Shown one piece after another: positions 35,540-47,230 of a DNA stretch of 62,000 nt. The stretch lies in assembly GCA_002633005.1 (NCBI GenBank), contig NMRA01000496.1, positions 129,049 to 191,048 on the forward strand, written 5' to 3'. Below the pieces are notes generated by a model. The model was given only the letters and a program-made list of their open reading frames with translations. It was not told the DNA's origin and ran no database searches. Numbering within the stretch: the stretch's first letter is position 1; each line of letters begins with the position of its first letter. The position numbers and the translations under genes were made by a program. Source of the DNA: Phoronis australis. Its lineage: Eukaryota > Phoronida > Phoronidae.

Positions 35540-36570
35540 CATAGTAAGAAATTGTTCTCAGCGTTTCAAAACTTGAGCTTGTTTCTTCGTCAGGAGTGAT
35601 GACGAGGTGGAGTACCAGTGCCTTATATGTAGCTGGGTCTTGTGCGATTGGTCAAATGACTTGGCTGTTGATTGGCTGAATAGCTTGGCTGCTGATTGGC
35701 TGAAAAACTTGTCTTGTGATTGGTCGGAAGTCTTGAGTTGTGATTGGACGATTGCCATTGAGTTGCGAAAAAATGTATGACTATTGTTTAGTTATATCAC
35801 TTTTTGGCCATAATAGAATAAAAGAACAGACAATCGCCACACAAATGAAAAAGTTCCTATGAATTCGACCTTTTGTCTATTCATTAGACATCATCAGAAT
35901 ACAAACAATCAGACAACAACAATGACATGAAATAGTAAACAGGTCATCTCCATAGCTGTGGGTCACTCAGCTCTGCATGTAATTCAGAGAACCAGCATCC
36001 TGGTCAAGCATGGCCAGTGCCTCTAAAGTAAAGTAATTCTTTACAAGTTCTATTGTCTGGAAGGTTACTGGCTTCTGGTCGGTTGGGACTCAGCTGATGT
36101 GTAGACCACTATCTTGTGGAACTGCGTCGAGTTTGTAGATCTGTATTGCTTCTCCAATTCTTCTGCTGTACCAGTGTTGTGTTCTGTGAAGGAGTTCGGT
36201 GTTTTCCCAGTCGATGTGATGATCTTCTTGTCGTGCGTGTTTGGCTATTGCTGATTAATCCCATTGACCGAGTTTAAAGCAGGCTCTGTGTTTTTTGAGG
36301 CTAATGTTAATGGAGCGTCTTATTTCGCCAATGTAGACCGCACATTCAGGGAATACGGTAAACACCTGGATTCGAATGACCGTCTTTCTTATCTTTGCTT
36401 GTCTATAGAAGTGAAGGAAGTTGTCGAGCTGTGTCGAACTTGGAAGTTTGCTCTCTAAACGGTGCGCAAAATCTGGAACGAGGCTGGTCCAATGAAGGGT
36501 GTGCAGGTTGTGGCTGATGGTGGTTCTGTTGGGTGGAAGTTGGGTGGAGTTGTCTTAACCTTGTGTGCTG
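35540..36570 (-). pseudogene. Penelope-like retroelement, GIY-YIG end and 3' repeat region
   Basis: On the minus strand, broken frames spell the C-terminus of Penelope-like elements: ECAVYIGEIRRSIN (GIY-YIG endonuclease block), then DWENTELLHR, QHWYSRRIGEAIQIYKL and DSGLHIS, followed by an acidic tail near 35880. Stops and frameshifts interrupt it. Downstream is a CCAAT-rich tandem repeat and a hammerhead-like core. Penelope elements reverse-transcribe without LTR integrase. Confidence 0.65.
35645..35755 (-). repeat. 24 bp tandem repeats each with an inverted CCAAT box
   Basis: Five units of GATTGGCTGAATAGCTTGGC-type sequence; each ATTGG is CCAAT on the minus strand, the coding strand of the Penelope-like relic. 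It lies in the element's terminal non-coding region, so these may be promoter repeats. Confidence 0.6.
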
Positions 36571-36789
36571 GGTAACCATTTTGTTGGAGTGAGTTCATCC
36601 TGAAGGTGTTAGTGGTCGCTGACGGTGCAAGTGTTGGCCATTGCCTGGGTAACTGATGGCTGGTGGAACGATCTGTAATGTAGGTATCTGTCAGTGTGTT
36701 GGTTCCCTATACATGTAGACTTGGCGTTGGTGAATAGGGCCGTTTTCGGGTCTGGTGATGACAATTTGTTGGATGGGAGAATTAAAATG

Positions 36790-38451
36790 TTAGGTTATAT
36801 TACAGCAGCAGAATATTGATTCAGGTAATAAGGAGTTTAATGTGTCTGGTTGGTTTATATTGGATGGGTATTCTGAAGAAGTTATTAGTGTAAAATAGTT
36901 GGGAAGGCAATTATTGAGGAATTTGTAGTAAAATTTTGCAGCTGAGATTTTAACGATGTCTTAAAATAGAGGGAGGTGAAGTTCCTTACATGAGGGCAGA
37001 GTGTGTGCATTATAACTGAAATTTGATATATTACAAAGGATTCTCTTCTGTGGGCTCTCTGGAGTTTCTTAGTGTTGCCAAAACCCCAAATTGTATTGCC
37101 GTAGTTTTAATGTTCGAGTGAATTATATATTAACTTGAAAGCTGGGAAAGGAAGATAGGATTTTAATTTATATATGTGTCCACCGAGATTGTTTATATGG
37201 GAGGTTTTTGTCAACGGTAGTGGAAGATCATTAATTTACGTTTCATGTATTAATTGAAAGTTTGTTCACGGAAAACCAGACTGAAATAGATTTAAGGTTG
37301 TGGTTGGTGGTGGCTGGTTATTGTAACGAGTGTTGGGAAGATTCAGTCAGTGTGTAAGGTGTGACGAGACAAGTGTCGTCAGCATAAAGACGTGTGTCCA
37401 AGGGAGAAGAATACTTGAGAAGAAAAGTGGGCAAAGAACAGAGCCTTGGGGAACTCCGGTAGGTATTGGGTGCGGTTTGAGAGATAACTTTTATTAAACA
37501 GTGTATATTCAACTCCAGTAATACCGTAGTGATCCATCTTTTGAAAGAGTATTTGGTGGTCTATTGTGTCGAAAGCTTTAGAAATATCGAGAAAGATGAC
37601 CAGGGGATTCATATCGTTATCAAGATAGGAACAAATGCGATCTAAAAGTTCAAGCAAAACAAGTTCTGTAGAATATTATTTTCATTTAGGAAAGTTAAAA
37701 GTTGCGCATGGAATAATTTTTTCGATAATTTTTAAAATTGTGGGGAGAATAGAAATTGGTCTTTAATTGCCAAGGTGCTCTGGTCCAAACCACTTTAGCA
37801 ATCTTGAGAACATGTGGAAAAATACCGGTATGCAAAAACTGATTGATGATGGTCGTGAGAGGTTCAACAATAAAAGGACTGATAGTTTAATATGATCAGT
37901 TGTTACGGACAGTGCTACATGTATTTTTGTGTCCATATCTCTTATATCTTGCACGTATTTATTATTTACGTGTTTGAAGGAAAAATTAAATTGTTTGGCT
38001 TTGGGGAGATAGTCTGAAATTTTTGTTGTTTGTCATAGTTATTCATTCAGAAAGAGATGGGCTGATTTGGGTAAATTACTGGTTGAATAAACTTGCCAAT
38101 TTCGGGTAGGTTACTGGTTTTAGTGATATGTGACCGTAACAGACATTCTAGGCTGCCAATTTTTGTGGGTACGCCGCTGTTCATAACTGTCTTTATTGTG
38201 TTCCATGTTGTATTCATGTCAGACTTCACTATTTCAAATGTATTATGATAGTGAAAGTGCTTGACAGAATCATTACTTGTTCTTTTTTGAGAATCTTGTT
38301 GTATACTAATGTTGCTGTTTCGCAAGTCATTATGAATTGAAGTCCGTCCGACCACCAAGTTAGAACACCAGCTATTGGAGTTGCAGTCCAGCCAGCTGGT
38401 TTTGAAGTCCGGGCAGGAGATTTGGAAGTCCGACCAATCGTTGATTCCCAT
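36790..38451 (-). pseudogene. LINE remnant with reverse transcriptase
   Basis: Minus-strand frames in order: DMNTTWNTIKTVMNSG (38451-38047, region before RT), then IPVFFHMFSRLLKW (around 37850), then VIFLDISKAFDTIDHQ and YGITGVEYTLFNKSYLSNRT (37657-37379, RT blocks), then LDTRLYADDTCLV with the catalytic YADD (37356-37385, another frame). Frameshifts separate the blocks, so it is inactive. Clade is probably Jockey/CR1/RTE-like. Confidence 0.8.
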
Positions 38452-38669
38452 AGCATTAGGTCATACGATTGCAATGGAATATGGCCGTCTTGGATTACAC
38501 AGCTACACTTGAACCTCACTGTACTATGATTTACCCACATTGCCGTAAATATCCGTCAAGCACATTTGCTGCCTCATTTTTGTACCACTGGAGTTTCAAA
38601 TGTTATTTGTTATTTTCTGTTTCTATACAAGTTTTTCTCGGTTGCATTGCTCTACTCGTCCTTCCAATG

Positions 38670-38780
38670 CCAATGAACTATCACTGCTGTGGTGTCGGCT
38701 GCAACTCCGATGTGAGAGAGTTTGATAAACAGGACAAATACCCGTGGTTGCGTGATCTGAAATTCATTGCCATCTCGACA
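38670..38780 (+). pseudogene. Possible THAP-like zinc-finger N-terminus
   Basis: NYHCCGVGCNSDVREFDKQD followed by KYPWLRDLKFI resembles the start of a THAP finger (C-x4-C with the hydrophobic strand) as found in transposon proteins. The expected C-x2-H does not follow in the same frame, though the frame stays open to 39026. Weak. Confidence 0.3.
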
Positions 38781-39372
38781 TCAATGAGAGAAACGAAAAT
38801 GTACCTAATTTCCAAAACGAGGTCACGTGTTTTCTTATCTCCGGCTCAAAGGAGAGTTCTATCGCTGTGTAATCCGGGGCAAAAATTAGAGTGTAGTCTA
38901 CTGAAGGTATCGGGACTTTTAGATTCATATGTTCATCAGTATAGCGACTATTGCAAGACACTCGCGTATTTAGGAATGAACGAGTGCATTGCACATGTTC
39001 TCAAAACACATGTTAGGTTGCCATAAGCAAGGAGTGTAGTATAATAGGAGTAGAGTTTTCTTGTGAGTTCGGTGTTATCGCTACTACTAGCGCCGCCAAG
39101 TGGTGAATAAGCAACGGTTAAAGGCCTATGGTCCGAGTTATAGAAGAAAAAACCTCTTAACGCCGTTTAAGCCGGTTTTTTGATGAGACATGGAGTTCAA
39201 AAAGTTATTAACTTTCAACTTGTGCAAAATTTTTGAAAAAAAAATCGTTGTAAATACTACAAACGAATGAAATGTTTACAAAGAATTTAATATCCATGAT
39301 GCTCTAATCGATGTAAACATTACAACAACGCATGCGCAGCCACAGATCTAGAGGTCAACAGAATTTATACAA

Positions 39373-42300
39373 ATGGCGGAGAGAAGTAGGTTATGTAGTG
39401 TACGTCCGAAGGCGAAACGCAGTCGTCCTGCTCTACGAGATTCAGAAAAAGACGTGTTAGCCAGTACAAAAAGCGGCATTACCAACAAACCGTGTACCTG
39501 TAAGCGACTCGTTCGATAGGTGAGAAACAATGAGGACAAGACTGAATGTTCGAACTCGTGAAGGTTTTACATTACAACAATACCAGGCTTTCGATGGACA
39601 AGTAAGTCAGTAAGTGTGCTGTGAAATGTTCAATGACTCGTATACACGGTTAGAGAATTCACTGATGGCTAACTGATCTCAGTCAGCATACATTGGACCC
39701 GAATCATTTTGAAGAGCCTCAATTCGATCAGCTGTTCAGTTTTTGTTCTAATGGCCTACCAGTAGTAGTACTGATTCACGCTGACCCGGACTAGTTACAC
39801 CATGTTAGTGTTTTGACATGTAGTTAAAACTGCTAATGCCCTTTCGTTCTAACGTCGACATGGCGATGTTTTGGGAAGTTGCAGTCAGTATGGAGGGTTA
39901 ACTTCGGTCCTGAATCGAAGTTAACTGTGCCACTTGACTTCACAGTAGACAAGCGGAGCGTCGATGCTGTGGTGACGTGGTGTACGGTAGTATGAATGAT
40001 CAACTTCGGTTACATCGAAGAAGTTATTGTCAGGGATCACTGTTATCATCAGCAATTACAGGGTAGTGTCGTCACTAAAAGCTGCTCATATTTTGCTCAA
40101 ATAGTCACTAATCGAATTAGAAATAGGTTTTTGTGTCCATTAGCACATGTCAATGTTCCCAAATTATCACATTAAGAATTCCTCGTGTACAAGTGTTGCA
40201 TCTGCACTACGTTGCGATTACTTCGATGACAACATCGTCAGCTACAGTTTACGTAGACATCCAAAGCCGGTATAAACGGTTCAATTAACTTCGCAGTTGA
40301 TGTCTACACTCTGCTCAGACCGAAATTAAGTACAAAAGGACTTTTAGATCGATTTCAACTAGCAGAACAATTTAGCTGGTGGTGTTAAGAATTGTGGCGG
40401 GAGAGGGGGGGATGTTTGTAGGATGTGTTAGGGACTTCACCTGGCCATGCCAATAGCTTTATTAGAAACCTCATATCAGTGTTGGTCGTACTGAGTACAG
40501 TGGGAGGGGGGGGGGGGTAAGTCTTGGTCAAGATGGCTATACTTCAGAATGTCTTATTATTTTTGCTTTATTTTTTCCAGTTAAGAGAATACTGACCACC
40601 TACAGGGGCCCCTGTAACCGTAAGTTGATCTTTCTTATTCCATTAAGTTTTAAAAGAAAGAATAGGTGTGCTAAACTTATTCAGTTATTGATGGCCATTT
40701 TTCTCTGTATTTCCATCTTAGACTGTGCAGGTTAGGAGAAAATGGTTACTTGCAATCTGGATGGTCCAGACACATTACTTGAACTCACAACCTCAAAAAA
40801 TTAGCCAGTCAAATCACGTGATTGGAGTGCAAATCTTGTTTGCTCATGTCATGCAATTGCTCAGAGATTAGGCTATGGTCATTAACGTAACATCAATTAT
40901 AAGTCTCTTAAGTCGCTGTCAGTTTAGAATAATGCTGTCTCAGCTACAAATTTTGCCTTCTGGTAATTAAATCTAAGTTATTTTAAGCATAAAGGTGTGA
41001 CAAATTGACTGAAAGTACATTCTTAAATCGTGTGATTGCTCCTAGTAAAATGAGTCAAATTGTATTTAAACCCTCCTTCATCATCTGTACTTTCAGAATG
41101 AGTGGTTTAGACAACGCCCTCTACAAACTTCTTTGCAAGAGTCCCAGACTGGTCATCACCTGAAGAAACCTTGAGGTATTGTTTCATTCATTTCCTTAAT
41201 ATCTCATGGAGTGACATTTCACATTTCATTCAACTCACAACTCACAATCCTAACCAAAGATATCACTGTTTCGTTTACAGTATTTAAACATGCCTTGTTT
41301 AAAGCATGTTCAATTTCTATTCAGGGATTCACCCAGGATTTCTAAAATAGGGTGTCCAAAATGGGGTTCCCATTATTTCGGAGTGTCCGTGATTCCGACG
41401 ACGCATTACCCTTACCACCGTGCAGTGCACCAGCAACCCCCCACACAGTGATTTTTTACAAAAAATCTTAACTCAAAGCATTTACATCTGCGTTTTCAAA
41501 ATAACCCCCTGTAGCGAGCTTTTTTACTAAAAAAACTGCTTGGACCTTGACTTTTACACCTAAACTTATGAATACAGCCAAGCAGCTTACCAGAGAAATA
41601 TTAGAGATATTTTTGAAGGATGAATACACTTCGCAGATGATGGTGTCACTGCTGTTCCATATTAAAACATGAAAATGCACATTGAAATACACGAAACAGT
41701 GTTTCATTTGAGTTATTTATATTAGGTTTGTGTAAACCCTACTTTAGTGTGAAGTTTTTATTCTAATGTATCAGTGCTTTGGAGGATGTCCAATTGAGCA
41801 AAGAACATTTGTAATGTAACTAATTTGCATGTGAAAATTTTCAACTCGCTTACAACTGCAGTATAAATGCAAGCTAACTCCAGCTGCTGGTTGAAATTCT
41901 GTGCATCATGTTTGGTGTGGGGAGCAATTACGATTTCTAAAAATCTTATTTTGAAAATTTGCCCTATTACGATTCCATCTGTCGATTCAATGTCACTGTT
42001 TCAGATTCACATATACACGTCTGAGTTTTCAGTGTAGAGGCCTCAGAATAAGTTTTAAACTGAATGTCTTCTTACAAATGCCACTATTGTCATCTTGCAG
42101 GGATTCAGAGCTGTTGTTCACCCTTGTCCTTATCTTCTTTGTCACCTGCATCCTCACAATCTGGATCAAAGGTTTGTGTCTGCTCTTGTAAAGACTCTAT
42201 GCTCTATTGGAATTTAAAGTAGATATAGGCATGCCTTATGTCACGAAAACCAACTGTTTATTTAGACCATGTACCATTAGTATGATATTGATCTCGAATT

Positions 42301-43028
42301 GTTCCTTGATAAAAATAGGTGTGAATTTTGGGCTTGAAAATCTCCAGCAATTTGTTACTACTTGAGAGTTTCTTTAGGTTGACGTGTCACAGCATGCCAT
42401 TTCATTCACCTTACATGGTCACAACCATAATGAACTGACAGTACTTTGCAAGACCAAAACTTATTTCTCGTCTGAATGAGGAAAGTGGTTAAAATCAAAA
42501 GTTAAGTTGCGCGGATAACAGGGTTTATAGCCGCAGAAATTTTTCTGTGAAATGCAACTGCTTGTTAAAGACGATAATAGTATGACCTGCTGCTGAGTAG
42601 CACTTGGGACATAACCATGTTGCCATGAGTTCAATTTCTTGTCTTAGAACTCTAGGATCCACTTAAACCATAAAGTGTTTTGCAATGGCCATCAAAAGTT
42701 ATCATGATGCGATGAAGATTTATACAAAGAGCCAAATGGCAATACGTGCATTAGTTCTTGCACCATCTTTCTAACTTGCAACCTCTCACACTTGTTGATA
42801 CTAGCATTCAGTTGGTGGTATAGATACAGTTATCATTACTTGTACCCAATGGTGGTTTTCTTTGCACTGTATCTTTGGTTTTAGTGTTTCAGTGCTCAAT
42901 TATATTGTAACTTTTCACAATATTTTACACTTACAGGCTACATAGGTACTTCAGTGAGAAATCCAAGAGTAAAGCTGTCAAGGATTAAGAAAGGTCTATA
43001 CTCCAGTGCCACCGGTGTCCATAATTAG
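39373..43028 (+). CDS. Candidate small single-pass membrane protein gene (five exons, unrecognised)
   Basis: Proposed exons 39373-39499, 40581-40619, 41148-41175, 42101-42171 and 42937-43028 join in phase to 118 codons plus stop. The start is an ATG in good context (caaATGGCGG). The last two exons are best supported: ag/gt borders with good pyrimidine tracts, a membrane segment (LLFTLVLIFFVTCILTIWIK), a basic tail (NPRVKLSRIKKGLYSS) and a TAG stop. A one-base split codon joins them. The N-terminal exons are less certain: the stronger acceptor at 41096 gives frames that stop, so I used the weaker acceptor at 41147. The alternative ATG at 39530 leads to a 24-codon exon with a gtaagt donor. No family recognised. 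Confidence 0.4.
42101..42171 (+). CDS. Transmembrane exon of the candidate membrane protein
   Basis: Flanked by tcttgcag and gtttgt. In the frame that links to the next exon it encodes DSELLFTLVLIFFVTCILTI plus WIK, a membrane span of about 20 residues. The other two frames are polar and give no sensible continuation. Confidence 0.5.
42937..43028 (+). CDS. Terminal exon of the candidate membrane protein
   Basis: Acceptor cacttacag. Completes a Gly codon, encodes YIGTSVRNPRVKLSRIKKGL and ten more residues, then TAG. The positive charge after the membrane span suggests a cytosolic C-terminal tail. Confidence 0.5.
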
Positions 43029-44309
43029 CAGATGCTTGAGAGAAAAACAAGGCGTGCACAAACTTGACACATGGCTTCCAGGGGCCACCCAGTGCATTGC
43101 CTTGCCGATCAATGGTTTTGCACTGACAACAAATGCTATTTGATCTATCAGAAGAACTATCACTGCTTCAGTGAACATTTGACAATAATTTTAAAGTTAC
43201 CTTTGCATATTAGCTTGACGTGGATATAGACTGTTGTCAATACAAAAGGACACGGCTATATTTTTGATCTTACTCATTTACCGTGCAGCATATAAGTCTG
43301 ACATTTTGCTTTTTATATATGTAAACCAACAATCCTTGACCACTGTTTGCCTACATTTGACTCCAAAACTGTGATGCAGTACCTGCTTTTTAATTGAAGT
43401 GAGTGTTGAGTCTATCAACCATCATCATCTGCTTTTATTGATCCACGTGGTTGTGCGAATTGACTACGTAATTAAAATAAATGTGTCCATGACTTCAAAC
43501 ATATTTCGATTAATTACATGTCATGCAGCAACACCTGTTTGCATTTACATTTCTGTTGTGTTGAGAATTACTGCAGTGAAATGCATTTGATGTTATACAG
43601 GTTAAACTTCGGCAGTGAAAATCCATTTTGTTCGTTAATGTGATTATGTCATTGCTGTTAAAGCTGCTATAAACCTGCCTTCCTTCAATTAAACCAACTC
43701 TTGATTTTGACTATTTATTGTCTTGGCCCATTCCTTACTCAAAGTACAAGTGATTCCTGGAATTAGAAAGAATTGACAGTTCGTTATAGCTCAAACCTCA
43801 GTAAAAGTTACTTTATTGTTGATGGAATGTTTGTTTGTAGCAACTTTACCAGTTCTGTTTCGTTACATTTGAGTCTTCATCCAATTTCAGTATGAAACTA
43901 AGAAATGGTATTGGGCATAAATTTTGTCTATAAGTACCACAAAGAAATCACATTTATCTGAGTACTAAGTAGTAGACAAGACAAATATGCATTATACACA
44001 TAAAATATGGTGCCTGAGTAAATAACATAATTTGTTTGACTGCAAGCAAAGTAAATAAAGCAGTACGATTTGTGACATAACCCTTGCATTGCGAAAATAT
44101 ATTGGGGTAGGCGCCTTTTGTTGTAGTTGGTACCTTTGTCGAAAGCCACCACATCATTACAGTAGACTCTTGCCAGTTCCTCATTTATGACGAAGAAACC
44201 AAAAGTCCTGAATCAAAAATAAAAATAAAATTTTCTTCACAGCCACGTATAAGAGAAAAAAAATTCTTCGTTAACTAGTGTACTTCAAAAGCTGAATACC
44301 TTATAGAAT
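43029..44309. other. No recognised gene; possible 3' UTR of the preceding candidate
   Basis: AT-rich. An AATAAA occurs near 43477 and ATTAAA-like signals near 43690. Short frames on both strands lack motifs. Confidence 0.3.
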
Positions 44310-44490
44310 GTAAACAGTTTATCCCGTCAGCACGCCATCTTTTTGGTCACATCAAGTGACCTAATGAATGTATGTCCGAAAAGATTTCTGCCCTAGACAG
44401 GGACGGGGGCAGAAATCTTTTTGGAATGATATTCATTAGGTCACGTGATGTGACCAAAAACATGGCGTGTTGACGGGACAAGCTGTTTGC
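44310..44490. mobile_element. 181 bp hairpin MITE
   Basis: Near-perfect palindrome. Left arm GTAAACAG...CCCGTCAGCACGCCAT pairs with right arm ATGGCGTGTTGACGGGAC...CTGTTTGC, and the inner arms (GGTCACATCAAGTGACCTAA / TTAGGTCACGTGATGTGACC, AAAGATTTCTGCCC / GGGGCAGAAATCTTT) meet at ~44400. No coding capacity. Confidence 0.8.
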
Positions 44491-46440
44491 GACATATGCC
44501 TTATTGAAAAAGATGGTTATGGCTATTTTGGTATTTATACTTAAATTTCAAATAAACAATAAACAAAACCCAAATAAGGAATGTGTTTTATTGTGTTTTG
44601 TTTAGTTTGACTAAAACCGGACCTTATCATGAACCTGCCAATAATCCATAGATAGTCTTTAATGAATATTCCTGTCACAGGCGTACTGTCAGGGCCATGA
44701 TAATGTTTTCACTTCACAATTGCCAAGTAAAGGTTTAGTCCAGTTATCATTAATACCTAATAGCTTGGAAATAATTTGTTCACGTTTTCTCAATAAGTAA
44801 CAATTATGAGCATATTTTCAGGTAATTTATTTATTTGTTAAATTGGGTTTTGGGTATTTGTCTGAAATATTTTTGTTGAGTGCCAGACCAAATCTCTGTA
44901 GCCAGAGCTTTGGAAGGAAAATGGTAAAAGGTTATTACAAGTGTCATGTCAGCAGTGTTTTCTTTCACAGAGTCACACGTGTGCATAATGAGGGTGCTTA
45001 ACTGGATTTCCAAAACTGTCTTTATAAGAAATACTCAGAGGCATAAGCAAAATGCAGGTGACAGGTTGCTTCTTTTAGATCTTTTCAGTTTAGTGGACAC
45101 TCCTCAGCATATGCCGCAGGTACACCCTGATGATAATCACAGCTGGTGATACCCACCACCCCAGTGAGTATGGACACAGCAAGTTGAATACAATGCCCTC
45201 TTCCTCAGACATACTTATGTGAGGCTGAAAAAAAATCAAACCACATTAATTTTGAGTTGTAGTTTAAACATGACCTCAACATAAAGGGGAATGTTGTTTT
45301 CATAGCTGCAAACTGGTTGTTGTTCTTCAAAAAGCCAGTAGTCCGTTATTAATGAAGTTTTATGACAGTGTAATTTTCAGCATTTTATGTGGCATATTTT
45401 AGTGATACATAGCAAATGTATTTTATTACAGGTTTTCAGTTTTGTTACCTATAAAGCTTGCGTGATTACTGATGAAAGAAAATAATAAGAATGACTTGAT
45501 AACACAATAGTTATGTAGAATCGGTTCTATTGCGATAAGAAACGAGAGTTCCAGGCATACCTGCATGTGAAGAGACCGAACATCAATTGCCACCTAAGCC
45601 TATTCCTCTGCACACGGCTCAGTACTCCAATCATGTTGTCTCTGTAGCTTGAGTATTGTTATTGTTGGTGAAGTGGTGATACACATTACGATGAACCTTT
45701 AAAAACATGGTAATCACATAAAATGCCAATCTGAGCAGTACATAGATAACATTGATCAATACATTCCATAGGATACACATTTTCGCAAAAGTGTGAGTGT
45801 ACCTGAAATTGAAGCTTCAGTGTTCTACCTGTTTCCAGACTAATTAAGTTTAGTTCCTGTGTTAACTTGCCAATACCGATGCTAGACGTCTCTAACAGAT
45901 GACATTCAAGGAGGATAGATGATTTTCGAAGCACCTCTTAGACCATCTGCCATGTAAACTGTTGTGTTTTTGATAAAGTGAGTCTGCAAGGGCCTAGTCG
46001 CACACTCAAAGTCCAAGCAAGAGTACATTAGTTAAAAGCAAGCACTGTCATTAACCTTCCCCTGTCCCTAGCCCTTTATTTACCCAATCGAGACCATACC
46101 ACTGATAATACAAGATATAACCTGCTCGACCTTTATTAATGCTCCTACTGATCTGCCTTTGGCTTATACCCTTTTGCCTTTGAGGAGGTCCCATACATAG
46201 TATATTGTCCTGTAATGATGTGACCACTCCCAGTGTCCTGCAATTTGAGAACCAGATTTCTTCACTGAATAACAGGCATCAAATTTGTTGCATCCCATTC
46301 CGAATCATGGTTTTGTATGATCTCACTTTTCTCGCAACAAGTTTCAGCCTACCGGCACTTCCCAAGTTTGCTTGCATGCAATCCGAGGCTTCATCGCTGA
46401 TCCAGTGGTTTGTGTTCAAGTGGACTAGCTAGGTGACTAG
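44491..46440. other. No recognised gene
   Basis: Only short frames. The minus-strand frame 45686-45934 has protein-like composition (KLTQELNLISLETGRTLKLQ) and an internal acceptor-like ttcag, but no partner exon or family could be found. Confidence 0.3.
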
Positions 46441-46442
46441 TC

Positions 46443-46855
46443 AGTGGTGGATTTAGAGGGGGGGGGCTATGGCCTCCCTAAAATTCTCCAAGCTCCCATT
46501 TGGCAGTTCGGGGGTGCAAATGTTTGGCGAACTAAATCCTGGCTAATACTCTGCCCAGTTCCCCCAACTCAAAATCCTGGATCTGCCCCAGGGGCGGATT
46601 CAGGATTTTGAGTTAGGGGGGCCAGTGCACAGGAATAATCAGAATTTTGCAACATGCGTGCGCCCAGTCTGATGTAGGTATGCGGCGGTGTCAAATTTTG
46701 GGGTTTGTGGATCTTATTACTAAAAAAACATAAACGGTAAACGGGGTTTGTTCAAGGGGCATGTGCTAGTCAGCAATTCGTACCCCGAACTGCCAAATGG
46801 TCCCCTTGGCCCCCACCCCTTAAATCCTCCAATGTGCCCCTGCTAGTACAATATA
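46443..46855. mobile_element. Composite foldback of a GGGGCGGATTCAGGATTTTG family
   Basis: Two copies of a short family lie head to head. The centre at 46559-46622 is a near-perfect palindrome (CAACTCAAAATCCTGGATCT against GGATTCAGGATTTTGAGTTA), and the outer ends (GGTGGATTTAGAGGGG; CCCCTTAAATCCTCCA) pair as well. The family looks like a MITE with GGATTTAG-type termini. Confidence 0.6.
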
Positions 46856-46999
46856 CAAGTAGAGTATAGAGTTCCTGGTGATAGACAATGCTTTTCTTAT
46901 GGCAATGAAAAACCACGAATAGTTTTGCAATTCAAGTCCAAAGTCTGAAAACTGCCAGCAGGTAGAAATTCAACTCACGACCATCGAGTGACAAACAGG

Positions 47000-47230
47000 G
47001 TCTATCCAACCACAATAACATTACACTCTTTTTCAGTCAGCATTGACAGGCCTAGGGCTAGGGCTAGCCTTGGTACAAATCTGTATACTAAATATACTAC
47101 CCTGGCTGTGTGAATTTCGGGCTCTATTGAAGAAAAACACACAGTGGTACATAGCTGTATTTTTATACCGCTAGCTGGCTGGCTAGGGTACCACTGCAGA
47201 CTCGACTCGAGCACAACGATTACTATCGAA
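47000..47230. repeat. Repeat related to 10810-10900 and 11690-11790
   Basis: CTAGCTGGCTGGCTAGGGT with nearby GTATACTAAATAT and TGTATTTT also occurs in transposon copy A around 11690-11770 and, more weakly, around 10810-10890. Probably a shared transposon subsegment. Confidence 0.4.

Noticed and set aside
35563-35593. Calling a functional hammerhead ribozyme
   Set aside because: Only the two core strands are visible; without stems I and III and a cleavage triplet it is kept as a finding, not a feature.
41098-41175. ATG at 41098 as start of the membrane protein, or a selenocysteine reading of its TGA
   Set aside because: The frame stops at TGA 41161 and, even if read through, enters exon 42101 in the wrong frame for the membrane span. 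No selenoprotein family resemblance.
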